Of a stretch of 63,430 nucleotides of DNA, positions 47,067-56,500 are shown piece by piece (positions within the stretch are counted from its first letter, which is position 1; each line of letters starts with the position of its first letter). The notes beneath the pieces are model-generated. The model had not been told where the DNA came from. It ran no database searches and saw only the letters and a program-made list of their open reading frames with translations. The position numbers were made by a program, and so were the translations under genes. Origin of the DNA: Acidobacteriota bacterium (GTDB lineage Bacteria; Acidobacteriota; Terriglobia; Bryobacterales; Bryobacteraceae); NCBI GenBank assembly GCA_016201205.1, contig JACQDF010000045.1, positions 1 through 63,430 on the forward strand, read 5' to 3'.

Positions 47067-48122
47067 CTATTCCGATTGTAGTTGTGCCAGAGCCCAGCGT
47101 GCGTGTCCGGCGATGACAGGGTCCGGCGACGCCGCCAGCCGCTCGAGCGGCGCGCGGAATTTCGGCGATCCGCTATTGCCCATCGCAACCGCCACATTGC
47201 GCAGAAACCCGCGATAGCGTGTGCGCGCGACCGGAGTAGGCCCAAAGATTTCCTTGAACTCATGTTCGGAAAGCGCCGCCAGCTTCTCGAGCGGCGGCTC
47301 CTCGACCACCGGTCGGAACACAGGGTCGCGGGTGACCGCCGCGCGACCGTTCCACGGGCACGCATCCTGGCAGATGTCGCACCCGAAGACATGCCTGCCG
47401 ATGGCGGGGCGATGCTCTTCAGGAATGGGGCCGCGCAGCTCGATGGTTAAGTACGAGATGCACAGCCGCGCATCCAGCTCCCAACCGCCCGGCAAACCAG
47501 GGACAATCGCCTGTGTCGGGCAGGCGTCGATGCACCGGCGGCAAGTGCCGCAGCGGTCAGGCGGCGGCGAATCAGGCGCCAGATCCAGGGAGGTGAGCAT
47601 CTCGCCAAGAAAGATCCACGAGCCCAGTTGCTGATTGATGAGGCAGGTGTTCTTGCCGATCCAGCCCAAGCCTGCCAGGCGTGCGTAGCTGCGTTCCAGC
47701 AGCGGCGCAGTATCGACCGAGATGCGGTAGTCAAAGGGGGCCAGACGCAGCATCTCGGCCGCCAGACGCTCGAGCCCCCGCCGGAGGATGCGGTGGTAAT
47801 CGTGCCCCCAGGCATAACGGGAGATCCACCCGAGCAGGGGGGCGGGAATTGGGGAACGTTCAGCCTCTCCCCGGATCTTGTAGACTTTCCCGACACAGAG
47901 GATGGACCGGGCCGAAGGCAGCAGCCGGTGCGGGTCCTGGCGGATATCCTTCCTGTGATCAGTCAGATAACCCATTTTCCCGGCCAGCCCGCGGTGAACC
48001 CAGCCGGCAAAGGCATCGTAATCGGCGGCTGGTGAGGCCGTGGAAACGCCGGCCAGCTCGAAACCGCACTTTGAAGCCAACCCCTTTACTTGTGAAGCGG
48101 TTAGCGGCATCCGGTGGTCCAT
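47067..48122 (-). CDS. queG: Epoxyqueuosine reductase QueG
   Basis: 351 residues. It reduces epoxyqueuosine to queuosine in tRNA with cobalamin and two 4Fe-4S clusters. Cluster motifs are CGTCRRCIDACPTQAI and CDICQDACPWN. YISRYAWGHDYH-type segment, DTAPLLERSYARLAGLGWIGKNT (catalytic Asp) and a C-terminal HEAT-like repeat are present. ATG at 48122 or 48110. The TPR gene follows immediately. Confidence 0.94.
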   Translation of the reverse strand: MDHRMPLTASQVKGLASKCGFELAGVSTASPAADYDAFAGWVHRGLAGKMGYLTDHRKDIRQDPHRLLPSARSILCVGKVYKIRGEAERSPIPAPLLGWISRYAWGHDYHRILRRGLERLAAEMLRLAPFDYRISVDTAPLLERSYARLAGLGWIGKNTCLINQQLGSWIFLGEMLTSLDLAPDSPPPDRCGTCRRCIDACPTQAIVPGLPGGWELDARLCISYLTIELRGPIPEEHRPAIGRHVFGCDICQDACPWNGRAAVTRDPVFRPVVEEPPLEKLAALSEHEFKEIFGPTPVARTRYRGFLRNVAVAMGNSGSPKFRAPLERLAASPDPVIAGHARWALAQLQSE

Positions 48123-48299
48123 TTAATTCGATCTTGCACCACACAACGATGAAAAAACGCTGTTCAATTGAATTGCCTCGAACCAGGGTACCGCATTCGA
48201 TATACTCGCTTTCTTGGAAGTCGTGTGGTTGGAGCCACGTGTGCTGTTATCAACTTGCGTCATCCGCCTGCAACTCACGGCAGGATAGGGAGATAAGGA

Positions 48300-50408
48300 A
48301 TGCATAAGCCTATTAAGTATGTGGAGAAGGCCGCCTCCATCGCCGCCAACGCCGTCTGGTTCGTGTTTGACCGCCTCAACCGGATCAACCAGAATCCTTC
48401 ATTTACCCCCCGGTGGTCCGACAGGCCGCTGCAGAAGTCCTGGGAGAAGACGAAGCCCCCGCTGGGCTGGCCTCGCGAAACCGACTCGTTGTGCCCCAAG
48501 TGCGTCCCCGAAGCGCGCCGGGACATCCTGGACGGCCGCAAGGACTGGCGCGACCTGCTGCATGAAAAAGTGGGCGAGATCAAGGCCCAGATCATCGAGC
48601 GAGACGGCAAGATCCTGATGGTGAAGGAATGCCCGGTTCACGGCAAGTTCGAAGACGTGATGGCGATCGACACCGCGTTCTTCCGGCACCTCGAGGAGGT
48701 TTTTCCGGGCCGCGATATTCGCGCTCACAACGACGACAGACTGCACAATCACGGCTCGAGCACGATTCGTCACGGCCGCGGCTCGGTCCTTACCGTCGAT
48801 CTCACCAACCGCTGCAACATGATGTGCGACCCCTGCTTCATGGATGCAAACCAGGTGGGTTTCGTCCATGAGCTGACCTGGGATGACATCATGACGCTGC
48901 TCGACAACGCCATTTCCATCAAGCCGAAGCGGCAGATGTCGGTGCAGTTCTCCGGCGGTGAGCCGACGCTGTCACCCTACTTCCTGGACGCGGTGCGTTA
49001 CGCCCGCAAAGTTGGCTACACCAGCGTTCAGGCGGCGACCAATGGAATCGAGTTCGCCAAGAGCCCCGAATTCTGCCGGCAGGCGGCCGATGCAGGCCTG
49101 CGATACGTGTACCTCCAGTTCGACGGCATCGGCAACGCGGCCAACTCCCACCGCGCTGTCGGCAATCTGTTCGACGTGAAGCTGCGCGCGATCGAGAACC
49201 TGTGGAGTAACGGCGTGGACATCGTGCCGGTGACCACCATCATCAACGGCATCAATAATGAGCAGGTGGGACGCATCATTCAGTTCGCTCTTGACAACCC
49301 GAAGAAGATCCCGTTTCTCAGCTTCCAGCCGGTTTCCTTCACCGGGCGTGACGAGGCGGTGACCGAGGAGCGGCGGAAAGCGCAACGCTACACGCTTTCC
49401 CATCTTGCCCACGACGTGAAGAATCAGTTGCGCATCGGGGAGCCGGCCCGCGACTGGTACCCGATTTCCTTCATCAGCACCTTCTCCGACTGGTCGGACC
49501 TGGTGCATGGCCCCGAAGCCCAGTGGGGCCAGTTGAGCTGCGGCTGCCATCCCAACTGCGGCGTCGGCATGGCCATCATGGTCGACAAGCACACCAAGGA
49601 GGCGGTGCCGTTCACGGCTTTTGTGAATGCGGACCAGCTTGCCAAAGACGTGGCTCGGGTGAACGATGCCGCTCGCGGCAAGTGGCTTTCGATTATCGGC
49701 ATGGGCTTGTCGCTGGCTCGCAACTACGATCCGTTCAAGTCGCCCAGTGAATTCAGGATCAAGGATCTGCTGAAAAAGTTCGACAAGACTTTCGGCGCCA
49801 CCGGGAAGAGCTACGGCAAAGTGGACGGCACACGCTCACGCCACGATATCGACAAGCGCCGCGACGACCGCTGGAACTTCCTGTTCGTCGCCGGCATGTG
49901 GTTCCAGGATCTGTTCAATTACGACTTCCGGCGCACCGAGCAGTGCATCATTCCTTACGCCACGCAGGAAGGCGAGATCAGCTTCTGCGCTTACAACACG
50001 GGCATCGGCTGGCGGCAGATCATCGAGAAGATGCACATGACGGCCACGCTCACCAAGTGGTACAACGAGCACGGCCGCCACGAGATTTTCGCCGGCGGCA
50101 AGAGCGTCAAGCTGGCCACGGCCGAGCATTCGATGCTGCTGCGCGACGAGATCGTGACCACCGATGTGCAGCATGATCTCGACAGGCTCGGCATCGCCAA
50201 GACGGCGCGGGAGGAAAAGCTCCGCGCCCGGGACGCCAAGCTCGTCCAGAACGATCCCGAGCACGCCCAGATGATGCGGCTGTATCGCAAGCATGTGCTG
50301 AAGGAGCCGGACAGCGTCGAGTTTGTTCCGTTGAACGGCATCGAGCCGGCCAAGCCGAACGGAAAGCCCGCCGAGAGGAAGGAAGAAGTCGGCAGCTTCG
50401 GGGATTGA
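48300..50408 (+). CDS. Long radical SAM protein, Tes/MSS-like (membrane-spanning lipid type)
   Basis: 702 residues. Zinc-binding-like N-terminal CPKC (65-68) and KECPVHG (Cys111) precede the radical SAM cluster Cys172/176/179 in DLTNRCNMMCDPCFMDANQ; FSGGEPTLSPYF and AATNGIEFAKSPEF follow. This order is that of the Tes family, which joins lipid tails in archaea, and of related bacterial proteins proposed to make membrane-spanning diabolic acids, lipids known from Acidobacteria. Assignment to that role is inference. AGGGAGATAAGG gives a strong ribosome site. Its last 104 bp recur perfectly at 53327-53430. Confidence 0.8.
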   Translation: MHKPIKYVEKAASIAANAVWFVFDRLNRINQNPSFTPRWSDRPLQKSWEKTKPPLGWPRETDSLCPKCVPEARRDILDGRKDWRDLLHEKVGEIKAQIIERDGKILMVKECPVHGKFEDVMAIDTAFFRHLEEVFPGRDIRAHNDDRLHNHGSSTIRHGRGSVLTVDLTNRCNMMCDPCFMDANQVGFVHELTWDDIMTLLDNAISIKPKRQMSVQFSGGEPTLSPYFLDAVRYARKVGYTSVQAATNGIEFAKSPEFCRQAADAGLRYVYLQFDGIGNAANSHRAVGNLFDVKLRAIENLWSNGVDIVPVTTIINGINNEQVGRIIQFALDNPKKIPFLSFQPVSFTGRDEAVTEERRKAQRYTLSHLAHDVKNQLRIGEPARDWYPISFISTFSDWSDLVHGPEAQWGQLSCGCHPNCGVGMAIMVDKHTKEAVPFTAFVNADQLAKDVARVNDAARGKWLSIIGMGLSLARNYDPFKSPSEFRIKDLLKKFDKTFGATGKSYGKVDGTRSRHDIDKRRDDRWNFLFVAGMWFQDLFNYDFRRTEQCIIPYATQEGEISFCAYNTGIGWRQIIEKMHMTATLTKWYNEHGRHEIFAGGKSVKLATAEHSMLLRDEIVTTDVQHDLDRLGIAKTAREEKLRARDAKLVQNDPEHAQMMRLYRKHVLKEPDSVEFVPLNGIEPAKPNGKPAERKEEVGSFGD
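50301..50404 (+). repeat. 3'-end repeat copy A (left boundary of island)
   Basis: The final 104 bp of the radical SAM gene before the last wobble base. Identical to 53327-53430. Copy A ends GAT TGA, copy C ends GAC TAA: same last residue, different stop, showing two alleles of one gene end. Confidence 0.92.
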
Positions 50409-50434
50409 GCGAGGCTCAGCAAACAGCGTTTCGG

Positions 50435-50464
50435 AGCCTCCCTGGCCTGTGAGGTTGGGAGGCT
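50435..50464. terminator. Inverted repeat after the radical SAM gene
   Basis: AGCCTCCC and GGGAGGCT pair over 8 bp around a 14-nt loop, followed by ATTTAG. There is only a weak T-tract. It lies 26 bp after the stop and may end that transcript. Confidence 0.45.
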
Positions 50465-50524
50465 ATTTAGCGCGGTGTTAAGTACTGCCGAGAATCTTCT
50501 GGCGCGTCACACCTTTGTGCTTTG

Positions 50525-50725
50525 CTAATATGGCTGCATCTCGTCTCGGACCAGGTGCAGGCGGATACGCTGGGGTGCGCTATGATCGAAATAGGCTCTG
50601 GCAGCTTCAAGGACATTGCCGCGCAGGTCCTCCCAGGTATCCCCTTGGGTGAAGATATTCTCAGTCAGGCATCCGGCGCAAAAGCCGCCATCGTCTTCCT
50701 GGGCCTCAAACACCACTTCAACCAT
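50525..50725 (-). CDS. HicB-like solitary antitoxin
   Basis: 66 residues: MVEVVFEAQEDDGGFCAGCL, then TWEDLRGNVLEAARAYF and IRLHLVRDE. This is the HicB/UPF0150 RNase-H-like antitoxin core without a C-terminal DNA-binding domain. No intact HicA lies on either side. Directly downstream a frame beginning near HKGVTRQKILGST stops at once and could be a lost toxin start, but this is weak. Confidence 0.75.
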   Translation of the reverse strand: MVEVVFEAQEDDGGFCAGCLTENIFTQGDTWEDLRGNVLEAARAYFDHSAPQRIRLHLVRDEMQPY

Positions 50726-50837
50726 ACCCCACCATTATCGCCGGAATGAACGCCCTTGCGAGTGCGCGGCGGCGAACGAGGTCATTGACAAGCGCCAGCA
50801 GGACCGCCGGTTCGCTCGACGCTGCCGTGCGACCTGC

Positions 50838-50917
50838 CGCAAGCATGTGCTCAAGGAGCCGGACAGCGTCGAGTTCGTACCGTTGAACGGCATCGAGCCG
50901 GCCAAGCCTGCCGAGCC
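50838..50917 (+). repeat. 3'-end repeat copy B (diverged)
   Basis: About 80 bp matching 50286-50364 with mainly synonymous changes, still encoding RKHVLKEPDSVEFVPLNGIE in frame, then diverging with an in-frame deletion. It is joined directly to a transposase tail. It looks like the end of the same gene from a related strain. Confidence 0.8.
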
Positions 50918-50922
50918 GGGCG

Positions 50923-51141
50923 GTGCGGGAGAAACTCTCCGCCATTCAAGTGATCGATGTGTCCTTTCGCACTACCGATGGCCGCTGCCTGATGATGCCG
51001 CACTACACCGAACCGGATGCGGACCTCGCTCTGATGCTGCATCAGCTCAGGCAGAGCTTGCCCAACCAGCCTCGTCCGCGCATTACTGCCCTGGCCTCCG
51101 AAGCCAAGCCTACCCTGAAAATGGTAGTGCAGACGTTTTGA
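50923..51141 (+). pseudogene. C-terminal fragment of an IS1634-like transposase
   Basis: 73 residues: REKLSAIQVIDVSFRTTDGR, then PHYTEPDADLALMLHQLRQ and LPNQPRPRIT. This is the closing part of IS1634/IS4-superfamily transposases, after the catalytic region. The upstream ~400 residues are missing and replaced by the diverged gene-end repeat. No terminal inverted repeat was recognised. Confidence 0.7.
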
Positions 51142-51266
51142 AGTCCCTCCGTTGAAAATAAACGGTTTCCGAATCGCGGACAACGTCAACCACGAAAGTT
51201 GGGCTAAGAATGGGCAATTAAGAACGTTGATAAGCTCGTTTACCGAAGCCGTGGCATAATCGATAC

Positions 51267-52229
51267 TTGCCCAAGAAGCCCAAATCGGAGCATCGAGAGG
51301 TTGCCACGTTCGGGATCGGGGAGTGGTTCGGGCATCCGTTCCATAAGTTGACGCCGGACGACCGAACGAGCCTCTTAGCGCACGCTCACGACCGCAAGCC
51401 AACCCTCACATGCCCGGCGCGACTGTCCTGCCAGGCGTTCGATCCCAAAGCGATCTCGGGCAAGACAACTTGTTCCAAAAAAGGTGGTGTATGCGGAATC
51501 CGGGAGTACATTGACCATAAGGGTTCTGTGTCGCCGCGGGGCGCGATCCGCACCACGTGCCCGTATCGCTTTCTTGAAAACGGCACCATCTTCAAGTGGA
51601 TCGGAGAGGTGATCCTCGGCACGCCCTTACCGCTCGTCGTGCGCGAGATCGAATTTTTGGAGGTGCAAGGCGAGATAGAGGAAGAGGCGCGCGAGATCGG
51701 CTACATCGACAACGTTCTGGTTCACCCTGAATCCCGCCCGATGCACTGGTGCGCTCTTGAAATACAGGCCGTCTACTTCTCGGGCGGGAGTATGGGTAAG
51801 GAGTTCGCGGCGCTCAAGAATACCGACGAGCTCCTGCCGTTTCCAGCGGCGAACCGTCATCCCGACTATCGAAGCAGCGGTCCGAAGCGGCTTATGCCAC
51901 AACTTCAGATCAAGGTGCCGTCGCTGCGTCGATGGGGCAAGAAGATGGCGGTCGTCGTTGATGCTGACTTCTTCGCGTCGTTGGCAACGATGGACGACGT
52001 ATCCGACATCTCGAACTGCGACATCGCTTGGTTTGTCGTGCAGTATAAGGGCACGAAGGCGGGTTTCGTCCTCAACCGCGGATTTCACCGATTCACCACG
52101 CTCGAACGCTCGGTGGAAGGGCTTACCGGCGGACACCCGGTAAGTCTAGGCAGATTTGAAGAGCGCCTTGCGCGGCGAGTTCAGCGTTTCTACCCGGAGC
52201 GCGCAGCCACATTAGGTCTCGGCCAATGA
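51267..52229 (+). CDS. NotI-family type II restriction endonuclease
   Basis: 320 residues from a TTG start. Cys49, Cys55, Cys69 and Cys76 (TCPARLSCQ, TTCSKKGGVCGIREY) match the four-Cys iron site of NotI-like enzymes. WCALEIQAVYFSG holds a Glu-x-Gln of a variant PD-(D/E)xK core. The 3' end overlaps the convergent methylase by 107 bp. NotI cuts GCGGCCGC, but the window contains several such sites, and the partner modifies adenine, so this enzyme must recognise another, A-containing sequence or require absence of some modification. No ribosome site; CATAAT at 51255-51260 might give a near-leaderless mRNA. Confidence 0.82.
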   Translation: MPKKPKSEHREVATFGIGEWFGHPFHKLTPDDRTSLLAHAHDRKPTLTCPARLSCQAFDPKAISGKTTCSKKGGVCGIREYIDHKGSVSPRGAIRTTCPYRFLENGTIFKWIGEVILGTPLPLVVREIEFLEVQGEIEEEAREIGYIDNVLVHPESRPMHWCALEIQAVYFSGGSMGKEFAALKNTDELLPFPAANRHPDYRSSGPKRLMPQLQIKVPSLRRWGKKMAVVVDADFFASLATMDDVSDISNCDIAWFVVQYKGTKAGFVLNRGFHRFTTLERSVEGLTGGHPVSLGRFEERLARRVQRFYPERAATLGLGQ

Positions 52230-53064
52230 GCAACTCGGTCATTTGAGCGTGGTGGGTGCTTTTCATAGGCACGAGTTCGGTGTCGAACCGGTGGCGAGCG
52301 GCTAGCTGCCGAATCTCTTTGGCGTCATCGTAAGTCATCAGGAAGTCGCCGCGGGCCCCGGCAAGAATATCGAAAAGTTCCTGATGGTTGATCTGGTTGT
52401 ATGTGTAGAGCCTGCGTCCGGCTACCGTGTAGGGGGGATCGACAAAAAAGGCAACCTCGGGTCTGTCTGCATTGTCCCGAATCGCCTCGATCCCATCACC
52501 CTGCTCAAACCGTATCCAAGGCTTCACTTCGAGTATTGCGAGAATGCGCTTCCGTAGCGTTTCCGGATACCACCGAGACGCCATACCACGCCCGTTTTCT
52601 CCCTCCTTCATCACGCCGGCGCCGGCGGCCAGGATCCCACCTCGCTGTACGCGGTTCCGCAGAATTGTTTTGAACGCGCGTTCCCGAAGGGACAACCGGT
52701 AGCGGGGAGTGTCGAGTTCGACCCGGACACGATCTGGAGTGAACTCGAACTCGGCAATGCGGTCGGCCAACCACTTGCCATATCGTGCGTTGAAGATCGT
52801 ATGCCACACAGCGGCCACGTCCTCATCCTTTTCAATCAGCATTACGGACTCGGCCAACCGCTCGAACGCAATGGTAAGGCTCACAATCGCGCCGCCGGCG
52901 AAAGGCTCAATAAACTCCTCCGGCTTCTCGCGCTTTGCGGACAGCCATTGCCTGACGTAAGGAACAAGCCATGTCTTCCCGCCCGGATACCGGAAGGGGC
53001 TTCGCTGCGGCACGGATGCGACGTTAATGACCTTCAGTGAAGTTCGCATTTCGCGCACGAACAC
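52123..53064 (-). CDS. D12-class N6-adenine DNA methyltransferase
   Basis: 313 residues; GTG at 53064 or ATG at 53049. FRYPGGK (24-30), FIEPFAGGAIVSL (SAM motif I) and AFFVDPPYTVAGRRLY (catalytic DPPY) are the Dam/D12 signatures. GGILAAGAGVMKEGENGRG resembles the target-recognition insert. It is convergent with and overlaps the NotI-like gene over 107 bp, so the pair probably forms one restriction-modification system. Confidence 0.92.
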   Translation of the reverse strand: MFVREMRTSLKVINVASVPQRSPFRYPGGKTWLVPYVRQWLSAKREKPEEFIEPFAGGAIVSLTIAFERLAESVMLIEKDEDVAAVWHTIFNARYGKWLADRIAEFEFTPDRVRVELDTPRYRLSLRERAFKTILRNRVQRGGILAAGAGVMKEGENGRGMASRWYPETLRKRILAILEVKPWIRFEQGDGIEAIRDNADRPEVAFFVDPPYTVAGRRLYTYNQINHQELFDILAGARGDFLMTYDDAKEIRQLAARHRFDTELVPMKSTHHAQMTELLIGRDLMWLRAPGRNAELAAQGALQICLDLPGVRR

Positions 53065-53148
53065 TCTCTACTATACCGCGATCAGCAAAGGCGACCTAAG
53101 CAGAATCCGCGCCGGCGACGACCTTCAGCTTCGTCTTCCACGTCGTCA

Positions 53149-53326
53149 TCACCCGCTTTCGAGGACGTCTTGCCAGGACTCGATCCACGGCGCGTAGTGT
53201 TTCTGCGCGATCCGCACGTCCGCGTGTCCGAGGATCATCGCGAGCGTTTCGACCGGGACGCCCTGTTCGAGAAGCGAAACGGAGTGCGTGTCCCGGAAGC
53301 GGTGCGCGTGGGCGTCCTCGACCTTC
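53149..53326 (-). pseudogene. Truncated tyrosine recombinase (integrase), C-terminal 59 residues
   Basis: VEDAHAHRFRDTHSVSLLEQ followed by GVPVETLAMILGHADVRIAQKHYAPW contains the H-x-x-R, LGH and catalytic Tyr boxes of phage-type integrases. The reading frame is cut exactly where repeat copy C begins at 53327; beyond it the frame translates antisense of the radical SAM end. It is therefore a remnant of the integrase that built the island. Confidence 0.85.
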
Positions 53327-53430
53327 AAGGAGCCGGACAGCGTCGAGTTTGTTCCGTTGAACGGCATCGAGCCGGCCAAGCCGAACGGAAAGCCCGCCGA
53401 GAGGAAGGAAGAAGTCGGCAGCTTCGGGGA
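53327..53430 (+). repeat. 3'-end repeat copy C (right boundary of island)
   Basis: Perfect 104-bp copy of 50301-50404, followed by C TAA, so it still encodes the exact protein end (…EEVGSFGD). It is likely the original gene end displaced by the insertion. Confidence 0.92.
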
Positions 53431-53527
53431 CTAAGTTTCGCCTGTCCTTCTGAAACTTCTGAAACAATCCACTGCCGGTCGAGCAGTCCCGCGGTTGTTG
53501 TATCTAAGATGGTAAGGAGAAACAGCC

Positions 53528-56500
53528 ATGAGGCGATTGACCCTGCTGCTCACGGTCCTTCTGCACGCCGCGGTTTTCTTCCCCATCCCCAGCGCGGCGC
53601 AGAACATCACTGGAACCATAGCCGGCAACATTGACGACGCGACGGGAGCGATAGTTCCCAACGCGCAAGTTGTCGCGCGGAATCTCGATACCGGAATCAC
53701 CTACCGCACCATCGGCACGGATGCGGGGATGTACGTACTTCCTCTGCTGCCGCTCGGCAATTACGAGGTGACGATTGAAGTAACGGGATTCAAGAAATTC
53801 GTTCGCACGGGCCTGGCGCTCCGCGCGGACCAGCGGTTGCGCGTGGACGTGCGCCTGGAGTTGGGGTCGGTCGCCGAATCGGTCACTGTCAGCGGCGGGG
53901 CGCCCCTGGTCAAGACCGACCAGTCCGCTATTGGGGGCAGTTTCACGCCGTCTCAATTCGAGGTGTTGCCTATCGGGCGCAGCGTGGTCAGCATGATGAA
54001 GCTGGTGCCCGGCATCCAGTCGAACCTTCAGGGAATCGTGGTGGGGAATGTTAACGGCAGCCGCGACACGAGAACAGACTTCAAGATCGACGGCATGCCC
54101 GCGATGAATACCAATAACGGCCTGGTGACGACTTACCCGGTTGTCGAGCTGATGGAAGAACTTGTGATCCAGACGGCCAACTACAGCGCGGAGTCCGGAC
54201 GCGGCGCCTCGCAGGTGAATATGACCACTCGCGCCGGGACCAATCGCCTGAGGGGAACTCTTTTCCATTACTTCCAGAACGATGCGCTGAACGCCAACAG
54301 CTACATGAGCAACACGTACGGCTTGCGGAAGCCAGTGGTCAGGCAGAATCTGTTCGGCGGTACAATCGGCGGGCCGGTGTTCCTGCCAAAGATCTATAAC
54401 GGCCGGAATCGCACTTTCTTCTCCTTCGGCTATGAAGGGATTCGCAGTCCCAATTCGAGCTTGTTCGTCTCGTCGGTCCCCACAGCAGCAATGCGCTCGG
54501 GCGATTTCACCGGCCAATCGACGATCCACGATCCGGCGACTACGCGGCCTCAGGGCAACGGTTTTGCCCGCACTGCGTTTCCCGGCAACAAAGTTCCCGA
54601 ATCCCGATTCGATCCGGTCGCCATGAAGATGATGGAGATTGCCTACCCGCTTCCGACTTTGGCAGGCTTGGCGAACAACTACGTCAATGCCGGGACGGGA
54701 CGGGTGACCAGGGACAACTTCAACGTAAGAGGCGACCACAATTTCAATGAGAAGAGCCGCCTGACAGGCAGGTTCATCGACACGAGCGCACGAACCCTGA
54801 TTGCTCTCACATTCCCCGGTCCGGCGGGAATGGCTGGAAGAGCCTTCCCTCGGAACAACAACATTTATACCCGTGTTCTCTCCACGGACCATGTTTACGT
54901 CGTCAGGCCGGACTTGATTAACAACTTGCACTTCGGCTACCACCGCATGTACACGCCGAAGACAGGTCCCGGGACTGGCGAAGATTGGGCGGGCAAGGTC
55001 GGCTTAAAGAATGTGTCGGTCGACAAATTCCCGCAGGTGTCGATAACCGGATTAACCACTTTCGGCGGGGCTGACTACGCTATCAAGACTCCGGCATCCA
55101 ATTTCCTGCTTTCCGACAGCATTACCTGGATCAAGGGACGGCATTCCATAAAGGGCGGCGGGGAATTCCGCAAGCTGAGGTCCGCGGCGTGGACAGCGGG
55201 CGCCAGCTCAGGCAATTTCACTTTCAACACACTGCCCACACTGGACCCCCAGACACAGAGACTGGGTGTGGGTTTTGCGGGTTACCTGCTCGGGATTCCG
55301 AGCAACACCAGCGTCGCCGCAATTCCGGCCAAGCCCTTCGGCATGCGCTGGAACTACCTGGCGGGGTATTTGCAGGACGACTATCGCATCACCAGCAAGC
55401 TCGTGCTGAACCTGGGCGTGCGGTGGGATGCGACCACTCCCCGAAAGGAGATTGGTGACCGGCAATCGAACTTCAATCTCGGCACGCTCCAATTGGACTA
55501 CCCGGGGCAAAACGGCTATCCGAAGACGATATACGATGCCAATTGGAAGAACTGGCAACCGCGCATAGGATTTGCATACTCTCCATTTGGCGGCAACCGC
55601 ACGGTGCTGAGGGGCGGTTATGGCATTTTCTTCGCTTCCTCCAACACGGAGGGCTTGGGCGAGACGGCCTTCACCACCGGCTCTTGGAGCCGCAGCTACA
55701 GCTATTTCTCGCCGGACAACGGGATCACCTTCCCGTTCACGCTCCGGGCGGGACCCCCTCCGATTAACATGTCGGAGCCTTTTGTGCTGACCGCCCAGTC
55801 CGGCGTATCCTGGCTTTCGAGGAAATATCCCGACGACTATATGCAGCAGTGGAACCTGAACATCCAGCGGGAGCTGATGCCGGGCACTATGCTCGAAGTG
55901 GGCTATGTAGGCAGCAAGGGCACCCACCTGCACATGGGCTATCAGTTGAATCAGGTTCCGCTCGAGCGCCTGGGTCCGGGCGACGCTCAGTCGCGGCGTC
56001 CGTATCCTACCAGGGGCAGCATCTCGGCCCCGTATACTCCCATGGGAAACTCCAGCTACCATTCGCTTCAGGTCCGCTTCGAGCGGCGCTTCGCTCGCTC
56101 TCTCGCTCTCCAGGGTGCCTACACGTGGAGCAAGTCGATTGACGATTCGTCCGGATTTGACAGCGCGCGCACCAATGGCGTCACATCTGTCCAGGACAAT
56201 TTCAACTTGCGGGCAGAGAGGTCATTGTCGGGCTTCGACAAAACTCACAACCTCTCTTACGCCATCGTCTACGATTTGCCGGTTGGGAAGAACCGGCGGT
56301 TCCTCGACCGCGGGGGAGTACTCAATGCGGCTCTGGGCGGCTGGAATGCGAGCGTGTTGTCGACTGTGCTGAGCGGCGCCCCGCTGATCCTGGGTACGTT
56401 CACCAACCTGACCGGCTCACTGGGAGGCGGCTCGCGTCCCAACCGTTTAAGGAACGGGCAACTCACCGGCGAGGACCGTGGCCTGAATCGTTGGTTCGAT

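Larger units (their letters stand above)
50405..53430. mobile_element. ~3-kb integrated island at the 3' end of the radical SAM gene
   Basis: A 104-bp perfect direct repeat of the gene's 3' end bounds this interval, as when a tyrosine recombinase inserts an element into a gene end and restores it. An integrase C-terminal fragment abuts the right repeat. Cargo: solitary hicB, transposase tail with a diverged extra copy of the gene end, NotI-like endonuclease and D12 methylase. Without a full integrase it is probably immobile. Confidence 0.7.

Noticed and set aside
45770..47116. 448-codon forward ORF
   Set aside because: Antisense to the TPR protein gene; low complexity, no motifs.
50718..50945. 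Reverse 75-codon ORF in the island
   Set aside because: Half of it is antisense to the diverged radical SAM gene end; no start signal or family.
53504..54943. 479-codon reverse ORF
   Set aside because: Antisense to the first TonB receptor gene.
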